From NCBI RefSeq assembly GCF_030818895.1, contig NZ_JAUTBA010000001.1, positions 3,720,001 to 3,784,000 of the forward strand: DNA of 64,000 bases. The letters are read 5' to 3'. This stretch comes from Sphingobacterium zeae. GTDB lineage: Bacteria; Bacteroidota; Bacteroidia; Sphingobacteriales; Sphingobacteriaceae. The notes beneath the pieces are model-generated. The model saw nothing but the letters and a program-made list of their open reading frames with translations, made no database searches and was not told where the DNA came from. Position 1 is the first letter of the stretch, and each line of letters begins with the position of its first letter. Position numbers and translations under genes: made by a program. This document shows positions 17,513 to 25,494 of this stretch, one piece after another.

Positions 17513-17836
17513 CTATTTCAAACTTTTAAAATAATAGTATATAATTAAAAGAGCGATTCCGCAGAAAAATGATACGCACAAAATATATAACAATGCGCCA
17601 GGTATAATTTCGCTATTTATGTACGGTCTTAGAATCAAACCAGCTGTAACACCAATACATATCCCCAATAAAATTAACCCACTTGAAAAATATCCAGATA
17701 TATTAGGCCCTTGTTTTAAATATTGATTTCTACGGATAAGAAACATATTTTCCCTATGTTTCAGATAGCTGACGCCAAAAATTGAAATGAGTACACTTAT
17801 CGCAACTGCGATCCAAATTAACTGTTGAAAATTCAT
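17513..17836 (-). CDS. Small inner-membrane protein
   Basis: A 107-residue protein with three hydrophobic segments: near the N-terminus (QLIWIAVAISVLISIFGVSYL), ~50-68 (YFSSGLILLGICIGVTAGLI) and ~80-100. A short basic loop (KHRENMFLIRRNQYLKQG) lies between the first two. The layout resembles small DUF6249-like membrane proteins often encoded near sigma factors in this phylum, but I cannot name the family with confidence. It ends 3 bp before the barrel gene, so the two are probably co-transcribed. Confidence 0.6.
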   Translation of the reverse strand: MNFQQLIWIAVAISVLISIFGVSYLKHRENMFLIRRNQYLKQGPNISGYFSSGLILLGICIGVTAGLILRPYINSEIIPGALLYILCVSFFCGIALLIIYYYFKSLK

Positions 17837-17936
17837 AATCTATATTTTTAATCCTACTTTTCTTGTTAGACGCAAGAAATAAATGTCGGTTACCGTGTTT
17901 GTTAAAAAATTTATTGAATTTTTGAAAAACCGGTTC

Positions 17937-19775
17937 TTAATTTCGTGGTGATCTTAAATACCGATTAACTTCTTTCAAAATCTCTTCGGAGAGGCTTGTT
18001 CTGACTTTAATTTTTGAATTTATAATCTCCGTTGCAATTTTTCGGCTTTCGTCTTCTAAATTATTGTCGTAATACAACTTAAACAGTAGGTATTTTGGAT
18101 AAAGATGAGAAGGGTTAATAAGAATTGCCTTCCTATAAAAAAAGTCACTCTTATCAATATTTCCCTCTTCTTTATAAAGGTTTCCCAAATTAATATGAAC
18201 CATTGGGTTGTAGTCCAATGAAAGAGCGGCAATAAAGATATGCTTAGCCTTAGCTAATTTTCTATTTAAATAAAGACATTTGCCATAATTCAGAAGATAA
18301 TCTGGGTTACCTGATTGAGAATCCGCTAATTTCTCGAATATAATCTCTGCTTTTATCGGATCATTGTTAAATAATAAAGTTTCAGCTTTTAACAAATTGA
18401 TTTGGTCCTTTCGCATATGGAATGCTCTGAAGCATAAAAAGATGGCGACACCGACTAGCAGAAGAACTATAGATATTGACAAAAGGCGATTTAGTTTAAT
18501 TTCTTTATAATCACTGTTGGCTATGACAATAGCCAATAATAATGTAAATAAAAAAAGGGTCGGCAAGGAATAGAAGGGATAGGAAAATAACCCCGTTATT
18601 AAAATGGAAATTATCGAAAAAAAATAACCTAAGGTTTCATTACCCTTATTAATTTTTATATACCTCAGAATAACAATTGATAGTATAATAACAAAAATGA
18701 GGAAGCCTATTATTCCTTGCTCCAAAATCATTTCTAAATATTCATTGTACGATATTTTAACATATCCCGCAATATCTCTTACACGTAAATCACTCAAATA
18801 TTTTTCATTTAAAAATTGTGGATATTTTTCAAAGTATGCTACCTGCCACCTAGTATAATTCAGCTTAAACGAACCATACCCAGTCCCAAAAAAGGGATTT
18901 CGCGAAATTATATCGGTTGATATCTTCCATATTAATAATCGACCATCAGAAGACGCAACTTTATATTTAATCAAATAATAAAATAGGGCTACGACCAAAG
19001 TGAGACTTAATGGTAATACTATTAGATAGGTTCGTCTTCCAATATTCCTAAGCTTATTGGCAAATTGATAACGATAAAAAATCATTATCAATGATATCAA
19101 TAAGACGGTTATAAGAGATGCTCTATTCTGGGTAACAAACAAAACGCTAGCAGTGGAAATAACATTAATAATTGAGATTGTTTTTAATGAATTATCATTC
19201 GAAAAAAGTAAAGCTGATAATGAGACAGGAAAAATAGCACAAAGAAACAATGCTAAAGGCGCTGGATTTTTAAAAGTCCCTGTAACCTTAAAATTATCAT
19301 CAAAAACTGGGAGGTATCCCAGATATTGAAGCAAAACTATGATTATTTGAAGTAAAGACAACAAAATAAGCGCTCGATTTAAAATTCCTTGATATCTTAT
19401 TTTTCTACAGGATGGTATTATGATCCTAGCAAGAAAATAGAATAAAATGGCGAGCGAAAATGTATAAAATTTTTCATTATGAATTATATCAAAATATGCT
19501 ACTCCGACTGTTAAGTATATTGTCCACGTTCCCACTAGTATATCCACTACATTGACGCTAGGGAGTTGAAACTTTTTTCCCCCCTGAAATGTGAATTGAA
19601 TTGCAATTGTGATTATGCACACTGTTATTGATAGTGTTGTATTAATTACTTTCTCTGAATTAAGATAGAAATTGCCTTGGCTTGAAAAAGATAGTACTAA
19701 CGAATAAAGTACCGATATAGGAACAATAATAAATATAAGATTCAATAGAGCGGAATTAGAATATTGTTTCAACAT
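17937..19775 (-). CDS. O-antigen ligase/polymerase-like membrane protein with C-terminal TPR repeats
   Basis: A 612-residue protein with ten or more membrane helices over ~440 residues. A Wzy_C/O-antigen-ligase loop is visible around residues 270-330 (SSDGRLLIWKISTDIISRN, then PFFGTGYGSFKLNYTRWQ). The C-terminal ~150 residues form TPR units (LLNYGKCLYLNRKLAKAKHI, then HINLGNLYKEEGNIDKSDFF). The family moves glycan from a lipid carrier onto an acceptor in the periplasm; TPR-bearing members have been linked to protein or peptide glycosylation. It follows signal peptidase by 37 bp and ends the run with the Cys-rich peptide and two lipoproteins, so the acceptor might be that peptide or an envelope protein. 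That is inference. Confidence 0.75.
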   Translation of the reverse strand: MLKQYSNSALLNLIFIIVPISVLYSLVLSFSSQGNFYLNSEKVINTTLSITVCIITIAIQFTFQGGKKFQLPSVNVVDILVGTWTIYLTVGVAYFDIIHNEKFYTFSLAILFYFLARIIIPSCRKIRYQGILNRALILLSLLQIIIVLLQYLGYLPVFDDNFKVTGTFKNPAPLALFLCAIFPVSLSALLFSNDNSLKTISIINVISTASVLFVTQNRASLITVLLISLIMIFYRYQFANKLRNIGRRTYLIVLPLSLTLVVALFYYLIKYKVASSDGRLLIWKISTDIISRNPFFGTGYGSFKLNYTRWQVAYFEKYPQFLNEKYLSDLRVRDIAGYVKISYNEYLEMILEQGIIGFLIFVIILSIVILRYIKINKGNETLGYFFSIISILITGLFSYPFYSLPTLFLFTLLLAIVIANSDYKEIKLNRLLSISIVLLLVGVAIFLCFRAFHMRKDQINLLKAETLLFNNDPIKAEIIFEKLADSQSGNPDYLLNYGKCLYLNRKLAKAKHIFIAALSLDYNPMVHINLGNLYKEEGNIDKSDFFYRKAILINPSHLYPKYLLFKLYYDNNLEDESRKIATEIINSKIKVRTSLSEEILKEVNRYLRSPRN

Positions 19776-19812
19776 GATGGTAGAATATATAATGATTGAT
19801 TAGAGATACATT

Positions 19813-20502
19813 TTAGATAATTTTAATCACTTTACCTATCAGGTTTATTTCTGGAACCAGCCCCCAGAATCTAGAATCTTCGGAAGAATAAAAATTGTCA
19901 CCGAGAAAAAAATAGTAATTATTTTTAAATGTATAATGATCGACGTATTTGCCATTTAGAAAGTACTTTCCTCGATTTTGGATAAATGAAGCCCCTTCAT
20001 ACCTCATGATTGAACTATACAACACTATGTTTTTGGCATTCAACAAGATTGTGCTCCCCTTCTTTGGCACCCATAGCGGACCAAATTGGGTAGCAGACCA
20101 ACGGATAGTCGAATCATGCGGAAATATATTTTTATTAAATTGATCTCTTAAGTTACTGACTTTATGAACAAGATCTTTTCTTGAAATCCGAATCGTGTCG
20201 CCAGGTATTCCATGGCAGCGCTTTACGAAAACATCTAATGCAGCTCCCTTCGAGATGACCGTGTCTTCAGTAACAGGCTTTTTAATAACCAAAATTCTGC
20301 TTTTCAGTAAATAATTATCGTTAATAGGATCCGAATCGTGATTAAATACCTTTACCAATATGTAATTTCCTGGTTTTATAGTCGGTAGCATAGATTCAGT
20401 TGACACGATGTAATAATCAATTCTTGAATATAAAATGCTTATTATGATACAAGCAAAAACCACAAATAGCCCTAAAACAATGGAGTGCTTTTTCTTATTC
20501 AT
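19813..20502 (-). CDS. Signal peptidase I (S26 family)
   Basis: A 229-residue inner-membrane serine protease that removes signal peptides. One N-terminal membrane helix (~8-26) precedes the catalytic domain. The nucleophile is Ser37 in TESMLPTIKPG, and the general base is Lys94 in VFVKRCHGIPGDTI. The C-terminal box YFFLGDNFYSSEDSRFWGLVP is intact. It is shorter than the housekeeping Bacteroidota enzyme, which is often well above 300 residues. Here it sits inside a peptide/lipoprotein operon, 3 bp after the DUF1573 gene, so it may be a dedicated peptidase for the Cys-rich peptide rather than the general one. Confidence 0.88.
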   Translation of the reverse strand: MNKKKHSIVLGLFVVFACIIISILYSRIDYYIVSTESMLPTIKPGNYILVKVFNHDSDPINDNYLLKSRILVIKKPVTEDTVISKGAALDVFVKRCHGIPGDTIRISRKDLVHKVSNLRDQFNKNIFPHDSTIRWSATQFGPLWVPKKGSTILLNAKNIVLYSSIMRYEGASFIQNRGKYFLNGKYVDHYTFKNNYYFFLGDNFYSSEDSRFWGLVPEINLIGKVIKII

Positions 20503-20505
20503 GAC

Positions 20506-20919
20506 CTAATTCACAACTGCAGTATTTTTTAATGAATAGAATTTCTTTTTGGTATTCGTTACTAAGACGGTATATTGCTCAATGTTACCATGCTTATGGA
20601 AAGTATTTATGTTTAGCTTTACCGACGCTGTATCATTAGGTGCAATTTTAAACTTTGAAACATAGAAACTCGTACAGCTACAGTCGGGTTGTATATCGGT
20701 GATTTTTAAAGTATCACTGCCTATATTTTTGATTTGATATAATGCGGTTACTAATGTGTCTTGTGGTATTACTCCAAAATCGACCTTGTCTTTATCAAAT
20801 TGAATCTCAGCATTAGATTGTCTATCAATTTTTTGATTAGCATCTGTTTCTGGCTTTTGACCATTTTCTACGCAAGAAAATAGAAAAAATGTCGCTACAA
20901 CTAGAACTGAAAATTTCAT
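20506..20919 (-). CDS. DUF1573 lipoprotein
   Basis: A 137-residue predicted lipoprotein with lipobox FLFSC (Cys16). The rest is a single immunoglobulin-like DUF1573 domain. Its typical features are FDKDKVDFGVIPQDTLVTALYQIKN, the cysteine pair in TDIQPDCSCTSFYV, and the closing NTFHKHGNIEQYTVLVTN. DUF1573 proteins are envelope proteins of unknown function that often neighbour beta-propeller lipoproteins and NVEALA-type peptides in Bacteroidota. Spacing is 10 bp from the propeller gene and 3 bp to signal peptidase, so it is within one transcript. Confidence 0.85.
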   Translation of the reverse strand: MKFSVLVVATFFLFSCVENGQKPETDANQKIDRQSNAEIQFDKDKVDFGVIPQDTLVTALYQIKNIGSDTLKITDIQPDCSCTSFYVSKFKIAPNDTASVKLNINTFHKHGNIEQYTVLVTNTKKKFYSLKNTAVVN

Positions 20920-20929
20920 TTTATGTGGC

Positions 20930-22075
20930 TTAGTTGGTTAATTTGAATTTATAAATCTTAATGGCATTTTTTGACTGGTCAATGAAGGCGTTGGAATAAA
21001 CTTCATTATCAATTATTCCTGACATTCGAAACCCTTTAGGAACATCTACATCTGCTATAAGTATATTTTCTTTGTAGATCTGAAGTCCGTCGCTAGCTTC
21101 ACTAATACCTTTACTATATCCTCTAAATAAAAGATCTTTGTCTTCAAAAAATTCTAGAAAAGTGTAATGACCATTTAACTTTGACTGTTCATGATAATTA
21201 GAATTAAATAGTTCCATATCTGATGTGTTTTTTAGTCCTGTCCTCATGTTTCTCCCTTGAAAGCCAAAAGATTTTTTAACATTCATGTTATCGTCGATAT
21301 CATAAATAAGGCTATCCGCGCCGAAAGAAAGTTTGTAATTATTCTTTTGATCAATATCGAAGATTGGGAATCCAAATACCATAAAATCAAAATTTTCTGA
21401 AAAGAATTGCGGGAATCCGCCATACACATCCTTAATATAGCCGTTTTTTAAGGACATACTGGCAAAAATCCGTGCATCTGCCGCGTAAGTTTTCATTGTT
21501 GGATTATAGGATTGGTGTTGAGATACAATGGGAAAGATGAGATTATCATCGTATGCTCTTACCTTGCCGCCGTACATTAGTGAGTACATTTCGGGTACTG
21601 ATGCATCTGGTTTGTCTAAAAGTTCCTCGTATGTATGCGTTGGACGCCAATTTACCGCATAGTCATTTATCCTTTCAAATTTTTCGTTGAATATATAACA
21701 GTCATATCCCGTACCCATAAAAAATGACCCTCCGTTGGGGAGGAATGAAAAGAAGGTAACGTTTTTCACTGGGAGTTCATTCTTTCCACTTCCCTGTCCG
21801 ATGTACGAATGAACAATGCTTCCATCCTTCTGAAATTCATGAAGAAAACAAAATCTGGAATCTAAAAAATATAGAGAATTATCCTTAATATATATTTCTC
21901 CGACATATGATGTATTGATGGAGTCCAATTGAACAGAATCAATAGCAACGGTACTAAATTTTATTGATTTTTTACTCTGGTTTTTTGCAGTGGAATAGTC
22001 CGACTTCTTTTCAGACTTACATGCGTAAAAACATATAAAGGCAGCAAGCACTGAAAATTTAACAACACGTTTCAT
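20930..22075 (-). CDS. 6-bladed beta-propeller (BF3164-like) lipoprotein
   Basis: A 381-residue predicted lipoprotein (lipobox-like FYAC, Cys19). Propeller blades are recognisable from YVGEIYIKDNSLYFLDSRFC followed by LHEFQKDGSIVHSYIGQGSG, and later NENILIADVDVPKG-like strands (KENILIADVDVPKGFRM). The family is common in Bacteroidota, is of unknown function, and is repeatedly found beside NVEALA-type small proteins. Here it lies 84 bp after the Cys-rich peptide gene, with a hairpin between them. It may bind the peptide or a related ligand; that is inference from context. Confidence 0.75.
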   Translation of the reverse strand: MKRVVKFSVLAAFICFYACKSEKKSDYSTAKNQSKKSIKFSTVAIDSVQLDSINTSYVGEIYIKDNSLYFLDSRFCFLHEFQKDGSIVHSYIGQGSGKNELPVKNVTFFSFLPNGGSFFMGTGYDCYIFNEKFERINDYAVNWRPTHTYEELLDKPDASVPEMYSLMYGGKVRAYDDNLIFPIVSQHQSYNPTMKTYAADARIFASMSLKNGYIKDVYGGFPQFFSENFDFMVFGFPIFDIDQKNNYKLSFGADSLIYDIDDNMNVKKSFGFQGRNMRTGLKNTSDMELFNSNYHEQSKLNGHYTFLEFFEDKDLLFRGYSKGISEASDGLQIYKENILIADVDVPKGFRMSGIIDNEVYSNAFIDQSKNAIKIYKFKLTN

Positions 22076-22103
22076 AGAATATTTTAGTATCTTTTCATTT
22101 CAT

Positions 22104-22139
22104 GATAAAATAAGAGGCAACAATTACATCACCTCTTAT
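22104..22139 (-). terminator. Terminator or attenuator between peptide gene and propeller gene
   Basis: In the minus-strand transcript an 8 bp perfect stem (22132-22139 pairing with 22110-22117, sequence ATAAGAGG / CCTCTTAT) closes a 14-base loop. It is followed by TTTTATC. This is a weak intrinsic terminator, well placed to let the short peptide mRNA outnumber the downstream operon. Confidence 0.5.
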
Positions 22140-22158
22140 CTTGGAATTAGTTCAAATG

Positions 22159-22410
22159 TTAACCTTCACAATTAGAGTTGTAAGAAGAACAACTTGACGA
22201 GCCTGACGGAGCACATTGGCTACCCCCATTATTCGCTGCGCAATTATTGTTACCACCCCAAAAAGCACAGTAACAGCTAACGTCAAAGGCTGCTCTTGCG
22301 ACTTTTGGACTAAGGGAACTTTTCAAAGTCGAACTTTGTGCAAATCCAAAACACATCGTAACTGCAGCAAGGCTTCCAAATACTGCTTTCATAATTTTTC
22401 TTTTGTTCAT
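22159..22410 (-). CDS. Small secreted six-cysteine peptide (NVEALA-like context)
   Basis: An 83-residue precursor. Residues 1-~25 are a signal peptide (KRKIMKAVFGSLAAVTMCFGFAQ). A linker follows (SSTLKSSLSPKVARAA), and then a ~42-residue tail holding six cysteines (46, 48, 57, 66, 74, 81) in a Gly/Asn/Ser-rich setting, enough for three disulphides. The linker lies where NVEALA proteins carry their namesake motif, and the neighbours (BF3164-like propeller, DUF1573) are the usual NVEALA neighbours. The exact motif is not present, so membership is tentative. It heads the operon and has a terminator-like hairpin right behind it. Possible roles are a secreted signal, a bacteriocin or a structural peptide; none is shown. 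Confidence 0.65.
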   Translation of the reverse strand: MNKRKIMKAVFGSLAAVTMCFGFAQSSTLKSSLSPKVARAAFDVSCYCAFWGGNNNCAANNGGSQCAPSGSSSCSSYNSNCEG

Positions 22411-22679
22411 AATAAATTACTTTAAATTGAATTAATAAATATTAACTAATCTAATATAACAGTACAATATTTATTATTCCAAAGCTGACGAATATTTTTC
22501 GACCAAATTGATATTTTTCAGGTTTAAATAGATTCCGATATTAAATCTAAGTTTAACTGTTTCGAAAAGAGCGAAGAAAAAAAATTATTTAGCTTTTTTT
22601 ATATATAAAATAGATATAGATTAAATTTCTATCAATAATACACTGAGAAAAGAGTTCTGAAAAAATATCTTATAAAATC

Positions 22680-23375
22680 TTATAGCCCCATTATGCTGTA
22701 TAAGTTATTCCTATATTTTAAACCTATATCTAACTTTAAATTATTTTTTAAGCTCACTTGAATAGCATCTACTGCCTTTATTTGATTTACATTGACAATA
22801 TGAGATCGATGAATTCTGACAAACCCTTTTTCATTTAGCGTCTTTTCGAGATCTTTAAGAGTTGTAGAAACTGTATGATTTTCATGTTTTGTAATAATTT
22901 GCACATAATCTCCTAAAGCTTTAATATAGAATATATGACCAGAATTAATGAATAAAGATTTATGGCCATCTTTAAACTTAATGATTTGATCCAATTGTTT
23001 ATTTTTCTGCAAAATGATAAAATTCCCAATTTTGTTTATCGCTTTTTCAAACCTTTCTTGCGTTAGCGATGGCTTAAGTATATAGTCTATTACTTCAAGT
23101 TCAAATCCATCAGCTGCAAATTCTCGCTGGTGAGTGACGATAATTATAAAAGGAGGATTGGACAATGATTTTATAAACCGTAACGTTTCACTTCCTTGAG
23201 CCTGAATATTTAAAATCATTAAATTTACGCCACCTGACGCTAAAATTTCCTTAGCGTTTATCAAATATTGATAACTTCCTAATAATTTTAAACATTCAAT
23301 ATTTGCTACTAAACGCTGCAATCGTTTAGTAGCAAGGAGTTCATCCTCTATAATTATCACATTAATTTTATTCAT
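22680..23375 (-). CDS. LytTR-type response regulator with altered phospho-acceptor
   Basis: A 231-residue two-domain regulator. The receiver domain (residues 1-~120) has the acidic pair in IIIEDELLATKRL and the conserved Lys in DYILKPSL, but the phospho-acceptor Asp is replaced by Asn56 in LMILNIQAQG. The C-terminal LytTR DNA-binding domain is intact (IIKFKDGHKSLFINSGHIFYI, then FVRIHRSHIVNVNQI). Control by phosphorylation is therefore doubtful. No histidine kinase gene is adjacent. It lies 269 bp upstream of the peptide operon in the same direction and may control it. The start is the ATG before NKINVIIIEDE. Confidence 0.85.
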   Translation of the reverse strand: MNKINVIIIEDELLATKRLQRLVANIECLKLLGSYQYLINAKEILASGGVNLMILNIQAQGSETLRFIKSLSNPPFIIIVTHQREFAADGFELEVIDYILKPSLTQERFEKAINKIGNFIILQKNKQLDQIIKFKDGHKSLFINSGHIFYIKALGDYVQIITKHENHTVSTTLKDLEKTLNEKGFVRIHRSHIVNVNQIKAVDAIQVSLKNNLKLDIGLKYRNNLYSIMGL

Positions 23376-23399
23376 TGGAAAAACATTTACACTACACAT

Positions 23400-23815
23400 C
23401 GGTCCTAAGGTCTTTTAACCCATCGACATACCTTATATAATTAATGAAAATATTATTTAACTTGTGCAAGTTAACTCTTATGGCTACATCCTCTTCATTT
23501 ATTAGAGTCGCACGTACTTCACACATAATATTCAATTCTTAACCAGAAAATAAGCTACTTTTTAGGTTCGATAATTTCGTCTAGTTATACAGTTACATAA
23601 GAATTATCATGTGGTATTCAGATTTATGATCGAATTAGCACAGACAATTTACAATTGATTAATTTATGTCAATTAATTAAACACAAATATCTTTATTAAC
23701 TTAAGATAAGATAAATTAAATAAAAAATATTTACAGGGTTAGTAAACCAACTAAATTGATACGATTTGTATACATAATGAGAAAATTATGATACATCTGT
23801 GTAATCTAATCCTAA
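23400..23815. other. AT-rich stretch upstream of the LytTR gene
   Basis: About 400 bp of AT-rich sequence between the LytTR start and the IS3 remnant. It must hold the LytTR promoter, but I found no clear TAnnTTTG element, hairpin or coding frame in it. Confidence 0.4.
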
Positions 23816-24190
23816 CTAATAATTCCAATCGGATTTATTTTTATTATCTCGTTGGAAAGTTGGGAAACACTCCTGTCTCCCATCTTTCAATAAAAATTCT
23901 ACAGGTTTAAGTTGTCTTAGCGAATAATGTGGTCTGGCATTATAATACATCTACACCCAGGCATTAGCGTATTTTCCGACTATTTTCGGTAGGTTTACCG
24001 TCTGGGGTATAACGCGATTCAATGCCGCTTTGATGACACCATTGATGTAAAAACCTCTGCTAAAAACTCTGGGCCGTTATCTGACCGTATGTATTCAGGT
24101 TTTCCCCGCCATTCTACCAGCTTTTATAATTCTTTGGCCACCCTGGCTGCCAGAAGGCTGATGTCAACTGTACTAGATAATATGATTTGG
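23816..24190 (-). pseudogene. Decayed IS3-type transposase (rve integrase end)
   Basis: Reading the minus strand gives a typical integrase-core end broken by stops and shifts. First comes VEWRGKPEYIRSDNGPEF with the second catalytic Asp. Stop codons and out-of-frame SENT- and NAW-type remnants follow. The end is MYYNARPHYSLRQLKPVEFL, the signature of IS3-family OrfB C-termini. The N-terminal half and the orfA frame are missing, and I could not define terminal inverted repeats. It separates the peptide locus from the SusCD locus, so it marks an old insertion or a rearrangement point. Confidence 0.75.
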
Positions 24191-24270
24191 TACTCACTAT
24201 TAACCTATTCAGTTTGATAGCAGTATTGTTTCCTAATCTTCTATTCATTCATTTACGATGCAGATATATG

Positions 24271-24310
24271 AAAACAGCTTCCTTAAGTTTAACCGAAAGG
24301 AAGCTGTTTT
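24271..24310. terminator. Bidirectional intrinsic terminator after the tlpA-like gene
   Basis: A 14 bp perfect stem (AAAACAGCTTCCTT at 24271-24284 pairing with 24297-24310) with a 12-base loop. The stem ends in T-runs on either strand. It lies 50 bp beyond the TlpA-like stop and closes the SusCD operon. Confidence 0.8.
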
Positions 24311-24362
24311 GCTTAAATTTCTGTCAGATGGGTACACACACCAGAAACTGCCTATTGACAGG

Positions 24363-25472
24363 TTATTTTAAAAGACTTTGTACTTTATTGAAAAGTGTTT
24401 CACCCCGCAGGTTTGTTGCTACAATCTTCCCCTGGCTGTCAATTAGCACATTTTGGGGAATAGCCCGAACGCCATAGAGTGCTGCCGCTGGCTCTTTCCA
24501 ACCTTTGAGGCTGGAAACATGGTACCAGGGCATGCCATCCTTGTTAATCGCCTCCGTCCAGCGTGTCTTGTCATCGTCTAGCGAAACACTCAGCACGGTA
24601 AATCCTTGCTTTTTAAATGCTTCATAGGTATCCACAACATGCGGATTTTCTTTTCGGCAAGGCCCACACCAGCTGGCCCAAAAGTCTAGCAAGGTATACT
24701 TGTTTTTAACGATCACCTCTTTCAGACTCAGCTCCTGGCCGTCTGGTGTTGTCGATACAAAATCTTTATAAAGCTGCCCTGTCAGGATTCCTCTGGCCGC
24801 CGACAGGCGGTCGCCAAGATGCTTGCCCAAGGCACTATTTTTCACCTCAGTACTAAGTTTGTCGTAATAAGGATAGGTTGTCTCATAATTAACATTGCCA
24901 CCTGCTACTTGATTTAAATGGTATAAGGAAACATAGGATCCGGGATTTTCTACAACAAACTGATGAACCACTTCCCGCTTAAATCGTGTGTATTGGTCCA
25001 AGCCCGCGAGAAGCTCGGTAACATACGCTTTTTTTTCCTCGCCCTCAGGCATATTTTTAAAACGCACAAATCCATCGATCACTTTGCGGTCGGCAGGTCT
25101 TAATTTCTGGGCCAGCTTTTCGTGTGCTTCAGTGAATGCTGTACCATATATTCGCGCATAACTCAACGAATCTTTTGTTTCGACATGGACTGTCCCCCCC
25201 GCAAGGAAAAGATCTATACGATCGCCGGATTCCATATTGTCCATAGATAAATGACCTAGCGTGGGATCGGTCAATTGGCCACGTAAAACAAAGGTACCAC
25301 CTGTTATAAGCACACTATCGACGACTTTTACCGTGTCGCGTTGGTAATATAGTTTGACATACTTTCCATTGTTGGCTTTCCCTATTTTTCCTTTAACCCT
25401 AAACTGACTACTTTGCGAGAATGCGGAATAGGCTCCTAATAGCAGAGCAACTGCTGTGATAATTATTTTCAT
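24363..25472 (-). CDS. Exported TlpA/AhpC-type thioredoxin-like protein with DUF4369 domain
   Basis: A 369-residue exported thiol-disulphide protein. A signal peptide (ITAVALLLGAYSAFSQ) is followed by a DUF4369-type beta domain (FRVKGKIGKANNGKYVKLYYQ, ~20-120), a helical linker, and a thioredoxin fold with the redox motif WCGPC near residue 267 (LLDFWASWCGPCRKEN). The catalytic cis-Pro is in VRAIPQNVLID. It acts in the periplasm or at the envelope, reducing or oxidising partner proteins. It is the last gene of the sigma/FecR/SusCD locus, 22 bp after the PKD-like gene, as is common in Sphingobacteriaceae. The start is the ATG before KIIITAVALLL; upstream in-frame residues do not form a signal peptide. 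Confidence 0.88.
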   Translation of the reverse strand: MKIIITAVALLLGAYSAFSQSSQFRVKGKIGKANNGKYVKLYYQRDTVKVVDSVLITGGTFVLRGQLTDPTLGHLSMDNMESGDRIDLFLAGGTVHVETKDSLSYARIYGTAFTEAHEKLAQKLRPADRKVIDGFVRFKNMPEGEEKKAYVTELLAGLDQYTRFKREVVHQFVVENPGSYVSLYHLNQVAGGNVNYETTYPYYDKLSTEVKNSALGKHLGDRLSAARGILTGQLYKDFVSTTPDGQELSLKEVIVKNKYTLLDFWASWCGPCRKENPHVVDTYEAFKKQGFTVLSVSLDDDKTRWTEAINKDGMPWYHVSSLKGWKEPAAALYGVRAIPQNVLIDSQGKIVATNLRGETLFNKVQSLLK

Positions 25473-25494
25473 TTTTCTTGTATTTAAATAGTTT

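Noticed and set aside
22159..22410. Lanthipeptide or GG-leader natural-product precursor
   Set aside because: There is no double-glycine leader, lanthipeptide dehydratase, radical SAM enzyme or peptidase-ABC transporter beside it; a Sec signal peptide fits better.
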